From Parvibaculum sp035325945 (lineage in GTDB: Bacteria > Pseudomonadota > Alphaproteobacteria > Parvibaculales > Parvibaculaceae): a DNA stretch of 64,000 bases. The position numbers were made by a program, and so were the translations under genes. Below, piece by piece: positions 35,518-44,021 of this stretch; the stretch's first letter is position 1, and each line of letters opens with the position of its first letter. Location of the stretch: the NCBI RefSeq assembly GCF_035325945.1, contig NZ_DAOKYX010000010.1:1-64000 (forward strand), in the 5' to 3' direction. The notes beneath the pieces are model-generated. The model was not told the DNA's origin. It worked only from the letters and a program-made list of their open reading frames with translations, and ran no database searches.

Positions 35518-36252
35518 TCAGAGAATGAGACCGCCATCGACCGGAATGGTCTGGCCCAGCACATAGGACGCGAGCGGCGACGCCAGAAAGAGCGCGACGC
35601 CCGCCATGTCCTTCGGCGTGCCGAGGCGGCGCATGGGAATGCCCTGAAGGCTCGCCGAAAGGCGGTCGGGATTTTCCGTCGTCACCTTTGTGAGCTTCGT
35701 ATCGACGAGGCCCGGCGCGATGCCGTTCACGCGGATGCCATCCTTCGCCCAGGCTTCCGCTAGCGTGCGCGTGAGGCCGACGGCGCCGGTCTTCGATGCG
35801 TTATAGGCCGGATTGCCGCGCGTCGAATGGAAAGCCGCGGTGGAGCTGATGGTGATGAGCGAGCCCTTCGCTGCGGCGAGCATGTCGTGGAACTTGAGGG
35901 CGCAGGCCATGAGGCTGTTGACGTTGACGTCCATCACCTTCTGGAAGCCATCCATCCTGAATTCGCCGCGCTGATAGATGACGGTGCCCTGGCTCAGCAC
36001 CAGCACGTCGAGCTTCTGGAATGGCGGCTGATATTTCTCGATCGCGTCGAAATCGGAAACGTCCATGCGGTCATACTGAAGACCCGTCATGTCCGACCCC
36101 TCGGCGGCGGTGTAATCGGACGCCTTCGCGCGCGTGCCCCAGACATGGACGGCGGCGCCTTTTTCCCGGAAGGCTTGCGCGATCCCGTTGCCGATGCCGC
36201 TCGACCCGCCAACGACGAGTACGGTCTTTCCGGTGAAATCGAGTTCGGACAT
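35518..36252 (-). CDS. SDR family oxidoreductase
   Basis: A 244-residue short-chain dehydrogenase from the ATG at 36252. The coenzyme motif is VVGGSSGIGNGIA; the usual NNAG motif is replaced by LSQGTVI, and the active site YNASKTG is intact. The end SYVLGQTIPVDGGLIL is typical. It is the first gene of the minus-strand catabolic operon and diverges from a TetR regulator, which probably controls it. Acyl or alcohol oxidoreduction is expected; substrate not known. Confidence 0.87.
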   Translation of the reverse strand: MSELDFTGKTVLVVGGSSGIGNGIAQAFREKGAAVHVWGTRAKASDYTAAEGSDMTGLQYDRMDVSDFDAIEKYQPPFQKLDVLVLSQGTVIYQRGEFRMDGFQKVMDVNVNSLMACALKFHDMLAAAKGSLITISSTAAFHSTRGNPAYNASKTGAVGLTRTLAEAWAKDGIRVNGIAPGLVDTKLTKVTTENPDRLSASLQGIPMRRLGTPKDMAGVALFLASPLASYVLGQTIPVDGGLIL

Positions 36253-36282
36253 TTGGCGCTCCCCTGCTGTTTTTCGGCGTTC

Positions 36283-36310
36283 TTGAATTAGGTCGTTTGG
36301 ATAATATAAT
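36283..36310 (+). promoter_or_regulatory. sigma-70-type promoter of the tetR gene
   Basis: TTGAAT (36283-36288), a 16-base spacer and a perfect TATAAT (36305-36310) lie 34 bases upstream of the ATG at 36345. It is in the divergent region shared with the SDR operon, so the regulator could repress both directions. No clear operator palindrome is visible to me. Confidence 0.65.
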
Positions 36311-36344
36311 TGACGTGCGCCCTCCGGCAAATCATTCTTTGAGC

Positions 36345-37070
36345 ATGGCGAAGACGTTACGTAAGGCACAGACGGGTGCGCGCGAGCAGATCAAGCTCGC
36401 GGCGCGGCGGCTTTTCGCGCTGCGCGGCATCGACGGGGTGAGCGTGCGCGAGATCGTCGAGGCGTCGGGGCAGAAGAACCACGGATCGCTGAGCTATTAT
36501 TTCGGCACCAAGGAGGCGCTGGTGCGCGAGCTGGTGGCCGATGGCGCGAAGCTGATCGACAAGCGGCGCAACGATTTTCTCGACCGGCTGGAAGCGTCGG
36601 GCGGCCCCTCAAGCGTCCGCGAGGCCGTGGAAGCGCTCGTCTTTCCCTCCATCGGGCTTTCAGGCGAAACGCGCAAGGAGGAAGACACCTATATCCGCTT
36701 CATCGCCATGCTCGCCATGAATCATCGTGAGCTTTTCATGGATGCGCTGGAGAAGCGGTGGAACTCCGGTTATCTGCGCTGCCTCGATCATCTGCGCAGG
36801 CTCATGCCCGACATGCCGGCCGCCGCGAAGAACCAGCGCTTCGTTTTCATGGGCGCCTATATGAGCAGCGTACTCTCGCTCCGCGAGGCGGCGCTGACGG
36901 ATCGCTCCCGCCCGCATCCGAGCTGGAGTTCGGACGACACACTCGAACACTTCATGCAGACGCTGACCGCCATGCTCGAAGCGCCGCTCGAAAAGGGATT
37001 GTTCGCCGAAGCCGCAGGCCCGCGCCGTCCGCGCAGCATTGTCGGCTCGATCGGCATGATCCTGGATTGA
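36345..37070 (+). CDS. TetR family transcriptional regulator
   Basis: A 241-residue TetR-type regulator. The N-terminal helix-turn-helix is VSVREIVEASGQKNHGSLSYYFGTKEALVREL near residues 30-60; the YYFGTKE recognition block is typical. The C-terminal domain is divergent, as expected for ligand binding. The ATG at 36345 is chosen because it leaves the promoter TATAAT upstream; the TTG at 36297 would overlap it. It probably represses the divergent SDR-acyl-CoA dehydrogenase operon in response to an acyl-CoA or related molecule. Confidence 0.87.
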   Translation: MAKTLRKAQTGAREQIKLAARRLFALRGIDGVSVREIVEASGQKNHGSLSYYFGTKEALVRELVADGAKLIDKRRNDFLDRLEASGGPSSVREAVEALVFPSIGLSGETRKEEDTYIRFIAMLAMNHRELFMDALEKRWNSGYLRCLDHLRRLMPDMPAAAKNQRFVFMGAYMSSVLSLREAALTDRSRPHPSWSSDDTLEHFMQTLTAMLEAPLEKGLFAEAAGPRRPRSIVGSIGMILD

Positions 37071-37091
37071 AGGGAGAAAGGTGGGGGAGCC

Positions 37092-38003
37092 TCAGGCCAC
37101 CCTGCCCGCGCTCGCGCTTCTGTCCATCGCCTTCGCGATGATGGCGCCCGCGCCTGCTATCGCCTGCCGCGCGGCGCCGAGCATCGGATGGAAGAAGTGC
37201 CAGACATGAATCATCTCCGGCCAGATTTGCAGGTTCACCTCGACATCGGCCGCGCCCGCCCTTGCCGCGAGGCGAACGGAATCGTCGAGCAGCGTTTCCG
37301 CCGCGCCCACCTGAATGAGAAGCGGTGCGATGCCCTTGAAGTCGCCATGGAGAGGTGACGCAAGCGGCGCGCGCGCATCGGCGCCGTTGAGATAGGCCGA
37401 CGCCATGCCGAGAAGGCCTTCCTTCTGAACCATCGGATCACGGGCGGCCTGCGTCTTCATCGTCTCCCCGTTCATCTCGAGATCGACCCAGGGCGAAATG
37501 CAGAAGCCGCAGGCCGGCTGGGCGAGCCCCGCATCGCGGATCGCGAGAAGCGTGGCGATGGTGAGGCCGCCGCCCGCGCTGTCACCGGCGATGGCGATGT
37601 TGCCCGGCGCGAAGCCTTGCGCCAGCAGAAAGCGATAGGCGGCAAGCGCATCGTCCACCGCGGCGGGAAAGGGATGCTCCGGCGCCAGACGATAATCGAG
37701 TGAGAGCGTGCGGGCGCCCGCCGCGCGGCCAAGCTCGGAGACGACGTGGCGATGGCTTCTGATCGAGCCGATGACATAGCCGCCGCCATGCACATACATG
37801 ATGACGCGATCGGGCGCGCTGCCGGGCGTCACCGCCCATTCGGCCGGCACGCCATTGGCGTTTACCGCATCGAGCGCGACGTCCGCCGCGGTCGGAAACA
37901 GGCCGCCCAACTCGTCATAGGCCTTGCGCAGTTCGTGAATGTCCGTGGGAAATGCCGACTGGGCCAGCATGCTCCGGATAGCGACGATTTCCTGATTGGT
38001 CAT
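37092..38003 (-). CDS. alpha/beta hydrolase, hormone-sensitive-lipase type
   Basis: A 303-residue esterase/lipase of the HSL group. The oxyanion motif HGGGYVIGS is near residue 72, the nucleophile Ser is in GDSAGGGL near 146, and the catalytic His is in IHVWHFF near 270. There is no signal peptide. It should hydrolyse short- to medium-chain esters. It converges with the TetR gene, and stands apart from the neighbouring isomerase by a 138-bp spacer. Confidence 0.88.
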   Translation of the reverse strand: MTNQEIVAIRSMLAQSAFPTDIHELRKAYDELGGLFPTAADVALDAVNANGVPAEWAVTPGSAPDRVIMYVHGGGYVIGSIRSHRHVVSELGRAAGARTLSLDYRLAPEHPFPAAVDDALAAYRFLLAQGFAPGNIAIAGDSAGGGLTIATLLAIRDAGLAQPACGFCISPWVDLEMNGETMKTQAARDPMVQKEGLLGMASAYLNGADARAPLASPLHGDFKGIAPLLIQVGAAETLLDDSVRLAARAGAADVEVNLQIWPEMIHVWHFFHPMLGAARQAIAGAGAIIAKAMDRSASAGRVA

Positions 38004-38113
38004 TGTCTCCCCCTCCCGCTTTCAAGGAGGATGATAGACGCACAATCGGCCCGGCGCCATGCCCATGGCGGCCCCGAAAATCCGCCTTTCGGCATGGGAG
38101 CGGCCGTCCGCGA

Positions 38114-38131
38114 GGCGGCCCGCAGGCCGCC
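38114..38131 (-). terminator. GC-rich hairpin after the isomerase gene
   Basis: GGCGGCC-CGCA-GGCCGCC forms a perfect 7-bp stem with a 4-base loop, 10 bases past the isomerase stop on the minus strand. No U-tract follows, so it is at best a weak terminator. Confidence 0.35.
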
Positions 38132-38141
38132 CCGCTGGGGT

Positions 38142-38747
38142 TCATTTCTGCTTCAATATCTCTTCTTCCACGTCGCGCAGCCGGTCCTTGCCGAAGAAGA
38201 TCTCATTGCCGACATAAAAGGTCGGGGCGCCGAAGCTGCCGCGCTCGACCGAGGCCGACGTGTTCGCGATCAGCTTCTCCTTGACGTCCGTGTCCTGAAT
38301 ACGCGCCATGATATGCGCGCCATCGAGCCCGCCCGCGTCTAGCGCCGCGCGGATCACTTCGGCATCGTCCATCTTCAGCGACTGCTCCCACATGGCGCGG
38401 AAGACGATCTCCATATATTTCGGCAGCACACCTTCCATTTTCGCGACGACGGCGCCGCGCATGATCTGCACCGTGTTCACCGGGAAGTGGGAATTGAACC
38501 TGAAGGCATCGAGCTTGTGGCGCGCGATGAAGCGCTGCATCTCGATCGCCTCATATTGCGGCTTGTTCCTGATATTGCCGAAGGCGATCATGGGCGGTTG
38601 ATTGCCGGTGAGCTTGAAGATGCCGCCGAGCAGGACCGGCACATTCTCGAAGGTCACGCCTGTTCGCCTCTCGATTTCGGGAATGATTTTCCAGGCCAGA
38701 TAAGAGTTCGGACTGCCGAAATCGAAGTGGTGCTCCACCTTCACCAT
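38142..38747 (-). CDS. 2-hydroxychromene-2-carboxylate isomerase-like (DsbA superfamily)
   Basis: A 201-residue kappa-class GST/DsbA-fold protein. The DFGSPNSYLAW start places the catalytic Ser, not Cys, at the active position, and the end GAPTFYVGNEIFFGKDRL is typical of the isomerase family. Such enzymes use glutathione in aromatic degradation. The ATG at 38747 shares one base with the stop of the upstream SDR gene (TAATG), which indicates translational coupling, and is preferred to the TTG at 38753. Confidence 0.85.
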   Translation of the reverse strand: MVKVEHHFDFGSPNSYLAWKIIPEIERRTGVTFENVPVLLGGIFKLTGNQPPMIAFGNIRNKPQYEAIEMQRFIARHKLDAFRFNSHFPVNTVQIMRGAVVAKMEGVLPKYMEIVFRAMWEQSLKMDDAEVIRAALDAGGLDGAHIMARIQDTDVKEKLIANTSASVERGSFGAPTFYVGNEIFFGKDRLRDVEEEILKQK

Positions 38748-39493
38748 TACCAATGCTCCCTATAAGGACGAATATCGAGTTCATGCGTCCAGGCGTCTCG
38801 CTTCTGGCTGTGCAACTGCCAATAAGTCTCGGCGATCGAGGCCGGATGCATGAGCTGGTCGGGCGCGAGGCTCTTCAGCGCATCCTCGCCCCCCGCTGCC
38901 TTGATCCGCTCGCGAACGAAGGCCGTATCAACGCCTGCGTCTATGATGAGGTGAGCGACATGGATGTTCTTCGGGCCAAGCTCGCGCGCCATGCTCTGCG
39001 CGACCGCGCGCAGGCCGAATTTCGCCGAGGCGAATGCGGCGTAGCCGACGCCGCCTCTGAGGCTCGCCGTCGCGCCGGTAAAGAAGATCGAGCCTCGCCC
39101 GTGCGGCAGCATGAGCCGCGCGGCCTCGCGCCCGGTCAGAAAGCCCGCATAGCAGGCCATCTCCCAGACCTTGCGGAAAACGCGCTCGGTCGTGTCCAAC
39201 AGCGGAAAATTCACATTCGCGCCGACATTGAAGATGCAGACTTCGAGCGGTGCAACGGCATCGGCAGCATTGAGAAATTCGACGATCCCTTCCTCGCTGC
39301 GCGCATCGAGCGATCGGGCGATGCAGACGCCGCCTGCCGCTTCGATCTCCGCCTTCAGCGACGCGAGCTTGTCGCCATTCCTGCGGCCGGCGACAACCTG
39401 ATAGCCTTCCGCCGCAAACTTCCGGGCAATGGCGGCGCCGATGAAATCGCCCGCCCCCACGATCGCCGCCGTCGCGTTCCGTCTGGCTGTCAT
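38747..39493 (-). CDS. atypical SDR family protein
   Basis: A 248-residue short-chain dehydrogenase fold. The coenzyme motif GAGDFIGAAIARKF and NVGAN are recognisable. At the active site the usual YxxxK reads FASAK, so the catalytic Tyr is replaced by Phe, with a Tyr three residues before it (YAAFASAK). This matches the subgroup of classical-like SDRs lacking canonical catalytic residues. Its substrate, if any, is unknown. It is coupled to the downstream isomerase gene and is divergent from the PaaI thioesterase gene. Confidence 0.82.
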   Translation of the reverse strand: MTARRNATAAIVGAGDFIGAAIARKFAAEGYQVVAGRRNGDKLASLKAEIEAAGGVCIARSLDARSEEGIVEFLNAADAVAPLEVCIFNVGANVNFPLLDTTERVFRKVWEMACYAGFLTGREAARLMLPHGRGSIFFTGATASLRGGVGYAAFASAKFGLRAVAQSMARELGPKNIHVAHLIIDAGVDTAFVRERIKAAGGEDALKSLAPDQLMHPASIAETYWQLHSQKRDAWTHELDIRPYREHW

Positions 39494-39676
39494 GCCTGTC
39501 CTCCTGCCATGTGCTCGGGCTAGGTAAGTTCCAAAAGAGAACTATGTCAACCGCCGAGTTGCCGCCGGGCTCGCGGCCGCTGAAATGGCCCTGCCGGGCA
39601 GACCGAATCCGGCCCTTACGCAATTCCGCTTCAGGGCTTAACGTCCCTCATTCACATCACCAGCAACGAGGTCGAG

Positions 39677-40078
39677 ATGTCGGACGAAATCATGGAACGC
39701 CTGCGCAAGACCCCGCTTCCCTTCGCGGAGCTTCTCGGGCTCGAACTGGTCAGCGCGACGCCCGAATGCGTGGAGGCGCGGCTTCCGGTCCGCAAGGAAC
39801 TTTGCACCGTCCCCGACATCATGCATGGCGGCGCTATCATGGCGCTCGCCGACACGCTCGGCGCCATCGGCACCGTGCTCAATCTCGATCGGGGTGCTTC
39901 GACCACCACGGTCGAGAGCAAGACGAATTTCCTCGCCGCCATACCGCTCGGCGAAACCGCCCATGCCGTCTCGACGCCCGTGCATCGCGGGAGGAAGCTC
40001 ATGGTCTGGCAAACCCGGATCAGCCGCGACGGCGGCAAGCTCGCCGCCATCGTCACGCAGACGCAGCTCGTGCTTTGA
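39677..40078 (+). CDS. PaaI family hotdog thioesterase
   Basis: A 133-residue single hotdog-domain protein. The motif VPDIMHGGAIMALADTLGA near residue 47 carries the family HGG block, and TTTVESKTNFLAAIP is a typical core strand. It should hydrolyse acyl-CoA, perhaps an aromatic or short-chain one, freeing CoA. It is divergent from the atypical SDR gene and only 28 bases before modA, but shares no obvious function with the latter. Confidence 0.88.
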   Translation: MSDEIMERLRKTPLPFAELLGLELVSATPECVEARLPVRKELCTVPDIMHGGAIMALADTLGAIGTVLNLDRGASTTTVESKTNFLAAIPLGETAHAVSTPVHRGRKLMVWQTRISRDGGKLAAIVTQTQLVL

Positions 40079-40106
40079 GGCAGAGAAACGAGGCTCGAAC
40101 CCCTTG

Positions 40107-40883
40107 ATGAAATGGCGCGGCATCGGATTGGCGCTCGGCCTCCTCGCGGCTCTCGTGCTGCCCGCAGCGTCCGCGTGGGCGGCAAGCAATCCTCCGCTCG
40201 TCTTCGCGGCGGCAAGCCTCAAGGAAGCGCTCGACGCGGTGACAGCGGAATGGGCGCATGAAAGCGGCAAGACGGCGCGGATTTCCTATGCGGGAAGTTC
40301 GCTCCTCGCCAGGCAGATCGAACAAGGCGCGCCGGCCGATCTTTTCATTTCCGCCGATCTCGACTGGATGGACTATCTCGATGCCCGCCATCTGCTGAAG
40401 GCCAGGTCGCGGATCGACCTTCTCGGGAACCGGCTCGTCCTCATCGCGCCGAAGGCTTCCGGCGTCTCGCTCACGATCGCGCCCGGCTTCGACCTTGCCC
40501 ATGCGCTCGGAACCGGTCGGCTCGCCATGGCTGACACGAAGGCGGTGCCGGCCGGAAAATATGGCAAGGCCGCGCTCGAAAAGCTCGGCGTCTGGGCCAG
40601 CGTCGAGAACCGGATCGCGCAGGCCGAAAATGTGAGAGCGGCGCTTGCCTTCGTCGCAAGGGGCGAAGCGCCGCTCGGCATCGTCTATCGCACGGACGCG
40701 CTGGCGGAGCCCGGCGTGCGGATCGTCGCGCTCTTCCCGGAGGACACGCATCAGCCGATCGTCTATCCGGCGGCGCTGGCGGCCGCCTCGCGAAACGAGG
40801 ATGCGGCCGCGCTCCTTGCATTCCTCTCATCGGCCCGGGCAGGCGAGATCTTCAAATCGCATGGCTTCGTCCTGTTGAAGTGA
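40107..40883 (+). CDS. modA: molybdate ABC transporter substrate-binding protein (orphan)
   Basis: A 258-residue periplasmic protein with a signal peptide (hydrophobic stretch to SAWAAS). The mature part starts LVFAAASLKEALDAV, with GSSLLARQIEQGAPADLFISAD and GKYGKAALEKLGVW, the ModA signature regions that bind molybdate or tungstate. No modB or modC gene is in the window, so its permease must be elsewhere or it is an orphan. Molybdenum is needed by respiratory nitrate reductase; the nirK region is 37 kb away and no common regulation is seen. Confidence 0.88.
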   Translation: MKWRGIGLALGLLAALVLPAASAWAASNPPLVFAAASLKEALDAVTAEWAHESGKTARISYAGSSLLARQIEQGAPADLFISADLDWMDYLDARHLLKARSRIDLLGNRLVLIAPKASGVSLTIAPGFDLAHALGTGRLAMADTKAVPAGKYGKAALEKLGVWASVENRIAQAENVRAALAFVARGEAPLGIVYRTDALAEPGVRIVALFPEDTHQPIVYPAALAAASRNEDAAALLAFLSSARAGEIFKSHGFVLLK

Positions 40884-40907
40884 AGGGCGCCCACCCGCTT
40901 TCGCCGC

Positions 40908-41390
40908 TTAGTCGCGTGCACCTGCGCTTCTCAGCGCCGATTGAACGACCTCCTCCAGCGATCTCAGAAAACGCGAGCGATCCTCGCGGCTGAATGGCGG
41001 CGGACCGCCCCTGATGTCGCTCGTTTCGCGCAAATGCTGCATGAGGCCGCGCATGGCGAGCGCCATGCCGATGCTTTCCTCCGTGAACGTCTTTCCGTTG
41101 GCATTCAGCACCTTCGCGCCGCGCTCGAGACAGCGCGAGGCAAGCGGAATGTCGGCGGTGACGCAGATATCCGCAGGCCCGATGCGTTCAGCGATCCAGT
41201 CATCCGCCACATCGGGGCCATCGGCCACGACGACGGTGCGGACGAGCGGATGGCGGCTCGGCCTCATGCCGCCATTGCTGACGATATAGACGCCGAGCCC
41301 GTGGCGCTCGGCGACGCGCAGCACCTCCTCCTTCACCGGGCAGGCATCGGCATCCACATAAATTTCGGGAGTTTTGGAACCGGCGGTCAT
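40908..41390 (-). CDS. yaiI: YaiI/YqxD family protein (UPF0178)
   Basis: A 160-residue protein of the widespread UPF0178 group. The N-terminal YVDADACPVKEEVLRVAERH motif is diagnostic, and later VTADIPLASRCLERGAKVLNANGK is conserved. The fold is PIN-like with the acidic residues expected for a metal-dependent nuclease, but no activity is established here. It converges with modA and is divergent from the metal-dependent hydrolase gene. Confidence 0.9.
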   Translation of the reverse strand: MTAGSKTPEIYVDADACPVKEEVLRVAERHGLGVYIVSNGGMRPSRHPLVRTVVVADGPDVADDWIAERIGPADICVTADIPLASRCLERGAKVLNANGKTFTEESIGMALAMRGLMQHLRETSDIRGGPPPFSREDRSRFLRSLEEVVQSALRSAGARD

Positions 41391-41578
41391 GCCGTTGCTT
41401 CCGGCACGCCGGGCGCGAACCCGCGCCTCATAATCCCGGCAACTCCATGACGGACATTCATTTCCATACCTTCACGCGCGATTTGGCCAGTTTGGACCCC
41501 CAATCTAGCCGGATTCGACCTCGAACGATGCCGGGCCTTTCCTAAATTGCGGATACCGAACGACAGAAGAGGCCCCTG

Positions 41579-42439
41579 ATGAGCAGCCCCACCAGCGCGG
41601 AGAAGATTTCCCGCACCCCCGACGATGTTTCGATCACGCCGCGCAATCTCGATTTCAGGATCGCGGATGTGCTCGCAACCGATTGGCATGGCGGCGAGGC
41701 TTTTCCCACCGCCTTCTACAATGCGCTCTCCATCATGTTTCCGGTTGGCGAAGAGCAGTTCATCAACGCCGTGAAGCATTATCGCGACAAGATCACGGAC
41801 CCCGAGCTGCAAAGCCATATACGTGGCTTCATGGCGCAGGAATCCATCCACCGGCGCGAGCATCAGAAATACAACGAGGCGCTTTGCGCCGCCCGTGGCT
41901 ATCCGCTCGACAGGCTCGAAGCGCCGATCCGCAACCGCATAGCCTGGGCGGACAGGAACCTGCCGCCCATCGCCCGCCTCGCGGCGACGGTTGCCTATGA
42001 GCACTGGACCGCGATCCTTGCCGACGCATTGCTCCGCCGCCCGGAGCTTCTGGAAGGCGCCCATCCCGAAATGGTCGCGCTCTGGAAGTGGCACGCGATC
42101 GAGGAGAGCGAGCACAAGGCGGTCGCCTTCGACGTTTATCGCGCCGTGGGCGGCACGAACTATCTGCGTCGGCGGATCATGCTCTTCGTCACCCTGCAGT
42201 TCTTCTGGGACGCGCTGCGCCACATGCGCATCATGCTGCGCGACTACGAGGGCTCGAAGGCCAGGCTCTGGATCGGCGGCATCCGCTATCTCTTCGGCAA
42301 GGGCGGCGCGCTGAGAGGGCTCGGAAAACCGTGGCGCGATTTCTTCCGGCGCGACTTCCACCCCTGGGATCACGACAATCGCGATGTCGTGGCCTCGGTC
42401 GCGCGGAGCATTTCCGGCAATCTTCAGCCTGCGGAATGA
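41579..42439 (+). CDS. metal-dependent hydrolase family protein (PF10118-like)
   Basis: A 286-residue helical protein. Several His/Glu pairs that look like metal ligands are spread along it: QESIHRREH near 90, YEHWTA near 140 and HAIEESEHKAVAFDVY near 175. This matches the predicted metal-dependent hydrolase family whose fold resembles ferritin-like diiron proteins. The function is not known, but it is often found near lipid and xenobiotic metabolism genes. It converges with the amidase gene, with a strong hairpin between them. Confidence 0.8.
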   Translation: MSSPTSAEKISRTPDDVSITPRNLDFRIADVLATDWHGGEAFPTAFYNALSIMFPVGEEQFINAVKHYRDKITDPELQSHIRGFMAQESIHRREHQKYNEALCAARGYPLDRLEAPIRNRIAWADRNLPPIARLAATVAYEHWTAILADALLRRPELLEGAHPEMVALWKWHAIEESEHKAVAFDVYRAVGGTNYLRRRIMLFVTLQFFWDALRHMRIMLRDYEGSKARLWIGGIRYLFGKGGALRGLGKPWRDFFRRDFHPWDHDNRDVVASVARSISGNLQPAE

Positions 42440-42452
42440 ACTGACGGGCGAA

Positions 42453-42479
42453 CGGGCGGGCGATCCTAACGCCCGCCCG
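42453..42479. terminator. bidirectional hairpin between convergent genes
   Basis: CGGGCGGGCG pairs perfectly with CGCCCGCCCG over a 7-base loop (ATCCTAA). It lies 13 bases past the hydrolase stop and 10 bases past the amidase stop on the other strand, so it may stop both. No U-tract follows on either side. Confidence 0.6.
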
Positions 42480-42489
42480 GCCCGCTCCT

Positions 42490-43896
42490 TCAGTCGAGCT
42501 TCGGATGCCGCGTGTGCCAGTCCGTCGCCTGCTGGAAGGCGTGGCCCGCGCGGCAGAGCACGTCCTCGGCCATATGCCGCCCGACAAGCTGGAAGCCGAT
42601 GGGCAGGCCGCGCGCGTCATAGCCGCCCGGCAAGGTGATCGAGGGATTTCCCGAAGCGTTGAACGGTACGGTGAAGCGCAGGAGCGAAGGCAGGCCCTGA
42701 ACCGGGTCGGCCATCGCCGCATTCGCCTCATCCACCGTCGGCACGGTCGTCATGATCGCTGGCATGAGGATGAGATCGACATCCTCGAAGACGGAAGCGA
42801 GCCTGCCCGAGAAGGCCCAGCGCTCCTTCTGCGCCCTGAAGAGATCGACGCCCGTCACCGCGCGCCCGACCTCGAGGAGTCCAGTGAGGCCGGGGCTGTA
42901 CTCGCTTGCGCGCGAGGGGAAGGTCGCGGCGTGGCCTTCCGCCGCCTCGACCGTCATCAGCGTCAGGGCGTTGGCGAGAATGCCCGCGATTGAGGGGACC
43001 GAAATCTCGCGGATGCGCGCGCCAAGCTCGCTGAACACGGCAAGCGCCTCCCTGATGACGGCCGCAACCGCCTCGTCGGCGCCGTCGGTCGCGTAGGACC
43101 AGTCGACGCCGATGCGCAGGCCGCTGATGCCGCCAGAGATGCCGCCCAGATAATCGGGCACTGGCTCGAGCCGCGCGGTCGGATCGTTCGCATCCGCGCC
43201 CGCAATGGCGCCGAGGATCGCGGCGGCATCGGCGGCGCTCCGCGCCATCGGCCCGATATGGTCGAGCGATTCCGCGAGCGGAAACACGCCATATCGGCTG
43301 ACGCGGCCCCAGCTCGGCTTGATCCCCGTGAGGCCGCAGCTTGTGGACGGAAAGCGGATCGACCCCGCCGTGTCGGTGCCGAGCGAGCCGAAGCAGAGGC
43401 CCGCCGCCGTGGCGACGCCCGAACCACTCGAGGAAACGCCCGTCCAGCGGTCGGCACCCCACGGATTGACGGGCGGGACGATGTCCGGATGGTGATGGCC
43501 GGTCGCGCCCTCGGTGAGCTGCAGCTTGCCGAGAATGACGGCGCCCGCGCGGCGCAGGCGCTCGACGACGGTCGCATCATGATCCGGCGTCCAGTTGCGA
43601 TAGATGGTGGTGCCCGAACCGGTCGGCGCGTCCTTCGTGAAGCAGAGATCCTTGACGGCGACCGGCACGCCATGCAGCGGCCCGCGATCCATTCCGCGGG
43701 CGATTTCGCTCTCCGCGCGGCGTGCATCGGCAAGCGCCGCCTCTTCCATCACGGTCGCATAGCTGCGGAGGCGGGGTTCCAGACGCGCGATCCGGCCGAG
43801 CAGATCCTGCGTCACCTCGACGGGCGAGACAGCGCCCCTTCTGATCTCGCGGGATATCTGCGTCAGGCTCTGATAATGAATGTCGATGCTGCCCAT
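42490..43896 (-). CDS. amidase signature family protein
   Basis: A 468-residue amidase. The catalytic Ser-cisSer-Lys set is visible: Lys in VAVKDLCFTKD, the cis-Ser within GVSSSGSGVATAAG and the nucleophile Ser in GTDTAGSIRFPSTSCG. The start ATG at 43896 has GGGAGG upstream; the longer open frame runs into the permease genes and is not used. It lies 125 bases after PotI on the same strand, so it may be part of the polyamine-type importer operon and cleave an imported amide such as an acyl polyamine. That substrate link is speculative. Confidence 0.9.
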   Translation of the reverse strand: MGSIDIHYQSLTQISREIRRGAVSPVEVTQDLLGRIARLEPRLRSYATVMEEAALADARRAESEIARGMDRGPLHGVPVAVKDLCFTKDAPTGSGTTIYRNWTPDHDATVVERLRRAGAVILGKLQLTEGATGHHHPDIVPPVNPWGADRWTGVSSSGSGVATAAGLCFGSLGTDTAGSIRFPSTSCGLTGIKPSWGRVSRYGVFPLAESLDHIGPMARSAADAAAILGAIAGADANDPTARLEPVPDYLGGISGGISGLRIGVDWSYATDGADEAVAAVIREALAVFSELGARIREISVPSIAGILANALTLMTVEAAEGHAATFPSRASEYSPGLTGLLEVGRAVTGVDLFRAQKERWAFSGRLASVFEDVDLILMPAIMTTVPTVDEANAAMADPVQGLPSLLRFTVPFNASGNPSITLPGGYDARGLPIGFQLVGRHMAEDVLCRAGHAFQQATDWHTRHPKLD

Positions 43897-44021
43897 ATGC
43901 GGTGCCTCCCCTCCTGATACGGCCATATCTTTTCGACGTACGGCCCTATGCGGCATCATCGCAGTCATTGCATGCCGCTTCCAGAGTGAAGGGTGCGCGG
44001 GGCGCGCGCGAACTGCGTGGC

